Positions 61,059 through 64,000 of a stretch of DNA of 64,000 bases are shown here, in pieces. Below the pieces are notes generated by a model. That model searched no databases. It worked only from the letters and a program-made list of their open reading frames with translations, and had not been told where the DNA came from. Every line of letters begins with the position of its first letter. Position 1 is the stretch's first letter. This DNA comes from Sphingomonas guangdongensis (lineage in GTDB: Bacteria > Pseudomonadota > Alphaproteobacteria > Sphingomonadales > Sphingomonadaceae): NCBI RefSeq assembly GCF_900199185.1, contig NZ_OBMI01000003.1:682001-746000 (forward strand), written 5' to 3'. The position numbers were made by a program, and so were the translations under genes.

Positions 61059-62234
61059 ATGCGCGCACTATGCTGGCACGGTAAGGGCGATGTCCGTGTC
61101 GACACCGTCGCGGATCCCGAGATCAAGCACCCGCGCGATGCGATCATCAAAGTAACCGCCTGCGCGATCTGCGGGTCGGACCTTCACCTGCTGGATGGCT
61201 ACCAGCCCACCATGGAGGCCGGCGACATCCTCGGCCACGAGAACATGGGCGAGGTCGTGGCGCTCGGGTCCGAGGTCACCAACCTCAAGATCGGGGACCG
61301 GGTGGTGGTGCCGTTCACGATCAGCTGCGGCGATTGCTGGTTCTGCAAGAAGGGTCTGTTTGCGGCCTGCGATCGGACCAATCCGAACGCCGAGATGGCC
61401 GCCAAGGCGATGGGCCATTCGCCCGCCGGGCTGTTCGGCTTCAGCCACATGCTGGGCGGCTACTGCGGCGGTCAGGCGGAGTATCTCCGCGTGCCGATGG
61501 CGGATGTCGGTCCGATCAAGATTCCCGACAACGTTACCGACGAGCAGGCCCTCTTCCTATCGGATATCTTCCCGACCGGCTACATGGCCGCCGAGAATGC
61601 GCAGATCGAGCATGGCGACACCGTCGCGATCTGGGGCTGCGGTCCGGTCGGCCAGTTCGCCATCCGCTCCGCGCTGATGATGGGCGCCGGCCGCGTGATC
61701 GCGATCGACGAGGTGCCCGAGCGACTCGCCATGGCGGAGGCCGGTGGCGCTGAGACGATTAACTTCGCCGAAACCGATGTCTATGACGAGCTGCAGGCGC
61801 GAACCAAGGGCCGGGGCCCCGACAGCTGCATCGATGCTGTCGGCTGCGAGGCGGCCGCGCACGGGGCGGCGGACGCGGTCATGGACAAGGTGAAGGCAAG
61901 CATGATGCTCGCCACTGATCGCGTCCACGTCCTGCGGCAGGCGATCATGAGCTGCCGCAAGGGCGGCACGGTCTCCGTGCCCGGCGTCTACGTCGGGATG
62001 GGTGACAAGCTTCCGATCGGTGCAGCGATGAACAAAGGACTAACGATCAAGCTCGGCCAAACCCACGTGCAGCGCTATACTAGACCGTTGCTGGAAAAAA
62101 TCGTCGCGGGCGCGATCGACCCCAGCTTCGTGATCACCCACCCGGCCAGTCTTGAAGACGCGCCAGAAATGTACGCTAAATTCCGCGACAAGGAAGAAGG
62201 TGTGATCAAGGTTGTTATGCGCCCGCACGGTTGA
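61059..62234 (+). CDS. Zinc-dependent alcohol dehydrogenase (glutathione-independent formaldehyde DH-like)
   Basis: A 391-residue MDR enzyme: zinc motif [31 protein letters not shown], structural-type [19 protein letters not shown] fold [27 protein letters not shown]. The segment HLDG...MAAKAMG...[17 protein letters not shown] fits the larger formaldehyde/threonine-dehydrogenase-like group. GGGGGAAACG precedes the ATG at 61059. Stands alone between the IS and gene fragments. Confidence 0.9.
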   Translation: MRALCWHGKGDVRVDTVADPEIKHPRDAIIKVTACAICGSDLHLLDGYQPTMEAGDILGHENMGEVVALGSEVTNLKIGDRVVVPFTISCGDCWFCKKGLFAACDRTNPNAEMAAKAMGHSPAGLFGFSHMLGGYCGGQAEYLRVPMADVGPIKIPDNVTDEQALFLSDIFPTGYMAAENAQIEHGDTVAIWGCGPVGQFAIRSALMMGAGRVIAIDEVPERLAMAEAGGAETINFAETDVYDELQARTKGRGPDSCIDAVGCEAAAHGAADAVMDKVKASMMLATDRVHVLRQAIMSCRKGGTVSVPGVYVGMGDKLPIGAAMNKGLTIKLGQTHVQRYTRPLLEKIVAGAIDPSFVITHPASLEDAPEMYAKFRDKEEGVIKVVMRPHG

Positions 62235-62350
62235 TTGGCGGAATAACCGGAAACAGGGCGCTTATCGATGCCGATCGACACCGCCGCTTTGGAGCACGTG
62301 TAGCGGCGGTGTCGATCAGCTTGCGACCAAGTATGTCGGCAGACCTAGGG

Positions 62351-62550
62351 TCAGGACTCGTTGACCATAGCGAACAGCGATGGCCGACGCACCAGGAAGC
62401 GAAGCGCCACTTGGCGTGCGGTCGCGCCGTGGCTGGCCGCGATCTCCTCCAGCACGCGCCCGCCAGGGGTGCGCGGGCCGGGGAAGTCGCCTTGGCCGAA
62501 CGGGCTGTCGGCGCCCGGCCGCGCGAACTTCCCATGATTTAGGCCCAGGA
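62351..62550 (-). pseudogene. Aldo/keto reductase fragment
   Basis: The minus strand codes RVLEEIAASHGATARQVALRFLVRRPSLFAMVNES then stops. This is the helix just before the NADP-binding IPKAS loop in aldo/keto reductases. Only about 65 residues remain, with no start and no cofactor loop, so it is a relic. Confidence 0.6.
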
Positions 62551-62599
62551 CGCCTTCCGTGGAGCTCGAGGCGCTACCATCGGAACAAGGAGAGAAAAG

Positions 62600-63274
62600 A
62601 TGCACAAGGCACTGTTCGTAGGCATTGAAGCCGGGCCGACCCACCAGGAAGATGCCGCTGAATTCCTCCGGGGTGCGCTGGAGCCGGTCGAGCATGAGCA
62701 GGACACGCGGCACTGGTACGCGCTGCGCTTTGGCCCCGCCGACTTCGCCATCTTCGATACCTTCCCCGGCAATGCCGGCCGGCTGAAGCATCTGTTCGGC
62801 ACGGTCGGCCGGGCGCTGGTGGTGAAGACCTTCACCATCCTCAACGGATTGCCGGAGATCGAGCCGGCCGACATCCTCGCCCTCAAGGTGCCGGCGGCGG
62901 ACGCCCTGCCGCGCTTGGCCCTGCATGTTCCGCTTGAAGCACGGGACGGTGCGGAGGAAGAGGTTGCCCGCTTCCTCCAAGGAGCCCGATCGGCCGTGGA
63001 GCGGGAGCCTGGCACCCTGTCGTGGTACGCTCTGCGTCTCGGAAAGACTCGGTTCGCCATCCTCGATACCTTCGCCGACGAGGCAGGGCGCGAGACGCAT
63101 CTGTCGGGCGAAATCGGCACGGCGCTATCCGGAAGCGCTGCTTCGCTGTTCGCCGAGCCTCCCCAGATCCACCGCGCACAAATCTTGGCGTTCAAGATTG
63201 CATCCGCTGGTGATGAGGAGAGGACGAGCAGGAACACGTCGGTCGCGCGGCCGCTTGAGAGAGGGACAGTCTGA
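62600..63274 (+). CDS. Tandem-duplicated ABM-like (quinol monooxygenase-type) protein
   Basis: A 224-residue protein made of two similar halves: HWYALRFGPADFAIFDTFPGNAGRLKHLFGTVGRAL (about 38-73) and SWYALRLGKTRFAILDTFADEAGRETHLSGEIGTAL (about 138-173). Each half looks like a ferredoxin-fold antibiotic biosynthesis monooxygenase domain with the W-YALR and F-TF signature. Single-domain relatives work as dimers, so this may be a fused dimer. Function unknown. Confidence 0.8.
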   Translation: MHKALFVGIEAGPTHQEDAAEFLRGALEPVEHEQDTRHWYALRFGPADFAIFDTFPGNAGRLKHLFGTVGRALVVKTFTILNGLPEIEPADILALKVPAADALPRLALHVPLEARDGAEEEVARFLQGARSAVEREPGTLSWYALRLGKTRFAILDTFADEAGRETHLSGEIGTALSGSAASLFAEPPQIHRAQILAFKIASAGDEERTSRNTSVARPLERGTV

Positions 63275-63420
63275 TGGACACGAAGCAGAAGGTGCTCGTT
63301 GGAGCGGCCGTCGCCAGCACCGCGGCAGCCGGGGCCGCGTTCGCGTTCAAGTCCGCGGGCACGGATTCGAAGCTCACCAAGGCCCCTTGTCCGCCGTCAG
63401 CACCAATGGCACAGATTTGA
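63274..63420 (+). CDS. Short ORF with hydrophobic helix, probably 3'-truncated
   Basis: A 48-residue reading MDTKQKVLVGAAVASTAAAGAAFAF followed by KSAGTDSKLTKAP. The ATG overlaps the previous stop (TGATG) and GAGGGACAG is upstream. The last residues run up to an IS3-type remnant, so the original protein was probably longer. Confidence 0.45.
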   Translation: MDTKQKVLVGAAVASTAAAGAAFAFKSAGTDSKLTKAPCPPSAPMAQI

Positions 63421-63422
63421 GG

Positions 63423-63540
63423 TTGTGATTTAAGGAGGATCTGGGCTTCGTCGTAGTGACGAAGGAACGAAGATGAAGCCCAGATCCTCCAACGTAAAAT
63501 CGCCCGCCAAGGCCTCAGCAGAGCGGGTAGTGAACCGTGG
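63423..63540 (+). mobile_element. IS3-family remnant with start of transposase orfA
   Basis: Left end of an IS3-type element. ATG at 63473 begins MKPRSSNVKSPAKASAERVV, the typical N-terminus of an IS3 orfA (before the FSAEEKIRIVLEGLRG part), then breaks off at about 63536. An upstream inverted repeat GGAGGATCTGGGCTTC (63434-63449) pairs with 63475-63490, covering the start codon region. GATTTGAGG occurs at 63414 and 63540, bordering the remnant. Confidence 0.6.
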
Positions 63541-63549
63541 ATTTGAGGG

Positions 63550-63738
63550 ATGCACCTGAAGCCGTCTCTCGTGACCGTGCTGCGCAACCACGACTTCAAG
63601 AACGACTGGAACCCAGACATCTACGTCCGCCACCGCGACAACGAGCAGATCTTCATCCAGGCGATGGGCTATGACACCCTGATCGCCCATGCGAAGAAGC
63701 GCAATCAGGCCTTCTTCAGCGTCCTGTTCGGCGAGTAG
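63550..63738 (+). CDS. Hypothetical protein or fragment
   Basis: A 62-residue reading, LKPSLVTVLRNHDFKNDWNPDIYVRHRDNEQIFIQAMGYDTLIAHAKKRNQAFFSVLFGE. Composition is protein-like (balanced charged and aromatic residues). It begins right after the IS3 remnant and may be a 3' fragment of a larger gene. Not recognised. Confidence 0.4.
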   Translation: MHLKPSLVTVLRNHDFKNDWNPDIYVRHRDNEQIFIQAMGYDTLIAHAKKRNQAFFSVLFGE

Positions 63739-64000
63739 ACGCTCACCGGCTAATGACCTTACCTACGGCTTTACGGCTGCATGCACCGCCGTTGACCGTC
63801 ATAAGGTCAGCGTCGGCCGGTTGGTAAGGTTCCTTGCTACTGGAACAGGGACAGGAAGTCGGCCTGGCCGGCGACCAACGCCACGCGATCGCGGACATCG
63901 GCTCGATCAAGGGAGAGGCGCCTTAGGTCGCCGCTATGCTGATGGGTGAGCGACGACCTGCGGTGGAATACCGCTGACGCTTCGCCTGAGGGTTGCTGAC
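63739..64000. other. No gene recognised at the right end
   Basis: The last 262 bases hold an inverted pair TGACCTTA (63756-63763) and TAAGGTCA (63801-63808). A short open stretch coding LEQGQEVGLAGDQRHAIADIGSIKGEAP ends at about 63926. Neither is strong enough to call a gene. Confidence 0.3.

Noticed and set aside
63756..63808. TGACCTTA/TAAGGTCA inverted pair as an attachment site
   Set aside because: Only 8-base arms, no integrase and no tRNA nearby; not enough to call.

Overview
The window looks like a piece of a large mobile replicon (plasmid or integrative conjugative element) from a sphingomonad-type alphaproteobacterium. Three things suggest this: high G+C, alphaproteobacterial LexA boxes of the form GAAC-N7-GAAC, and a conjugation/maintenance core of the sphingomonad kind (Toprim primase, Strawberry-notch helicase, ParB, ArdC, DUF2493, SSB, TraD, MobF TraI). 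No replication initiator, tyrosine integrase, tRNA, rRNA or CRISPR array was seen, so plasmid versus integrated element is not settled.

Left end (1-8477) is a sulfide detoxification block. Ten minus-strand genes, mostly with overlapping stop and start codons, encode two metallo-beta-lactamase (persulfide dioxygenase-like) proteins, two YeeE/YedE membrane proteins, a TIGR01244 phosphatase/sulfurtransferase-like protein, a type II sulfide:quinone reductase, a TauE-type exporter, a membrane TlpA-like thioredoxin and two DsbA-like proteins. Divergent to them are a 1-Cys peroxiredoxin, an ArsR-type repressor and a periplasmic DsrE protein. A serine recombinase (8739-9392) borders this block.

The mobile core (9542-32020) has an S24 (LexA/CI-like) repressor operon, a VirB1-like transglycosylase, primase, helicase, a Phd/PIN toxin-antitoxin pair, ParB, ArdC, several conserved hypotheticals, a nuclease, SSB, a relaxosome-type small protein, TraD and TraI. 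Four intergenic sites share an extended -35 element (TTTCCTACAG) on the coding strand 51-82 bases before a gene. At two of them a LexA box overlaps the -10 region.

Next come small metabolic genes (32092-37242), then a DNA damage/mutagenesis island (37358-49660): dinB-DUF763-alkB and imuA-imuB/dnaE2, each with a perfect LexA box, plus an HMCES/YedK protein and a DEDDh exonuclease with a BRCT-like tail. The element therefore seems to carry its own SOS-inducible mutagenesis kit while its own promoters also carry LexA boxes.

Right side (49882-58614) is a sulfite block: periplasmic molybdenum sulfite oxidase with its cytochrome c, an SSU1/TehA-type exporter, a LysR regulator, a second cytoplasmic sulfite-oxidase-fold protein, MgtC, and an ECF sigma/anti-sigma operon with a beta-propeller and a DUF305 protein. 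Chemically the two sulfur blocks join up: sulfide to persulfide (SQR), to sulfite (persulfide dioxygenase), to sulfate (sulfite oxidase) or export. The last part (58749-64000) is a patchwork of a resolvase with an iterated site, an IS1182-family element, a zinc alcohol dehydrogenase, gene fragments and an IS3-family remnant.
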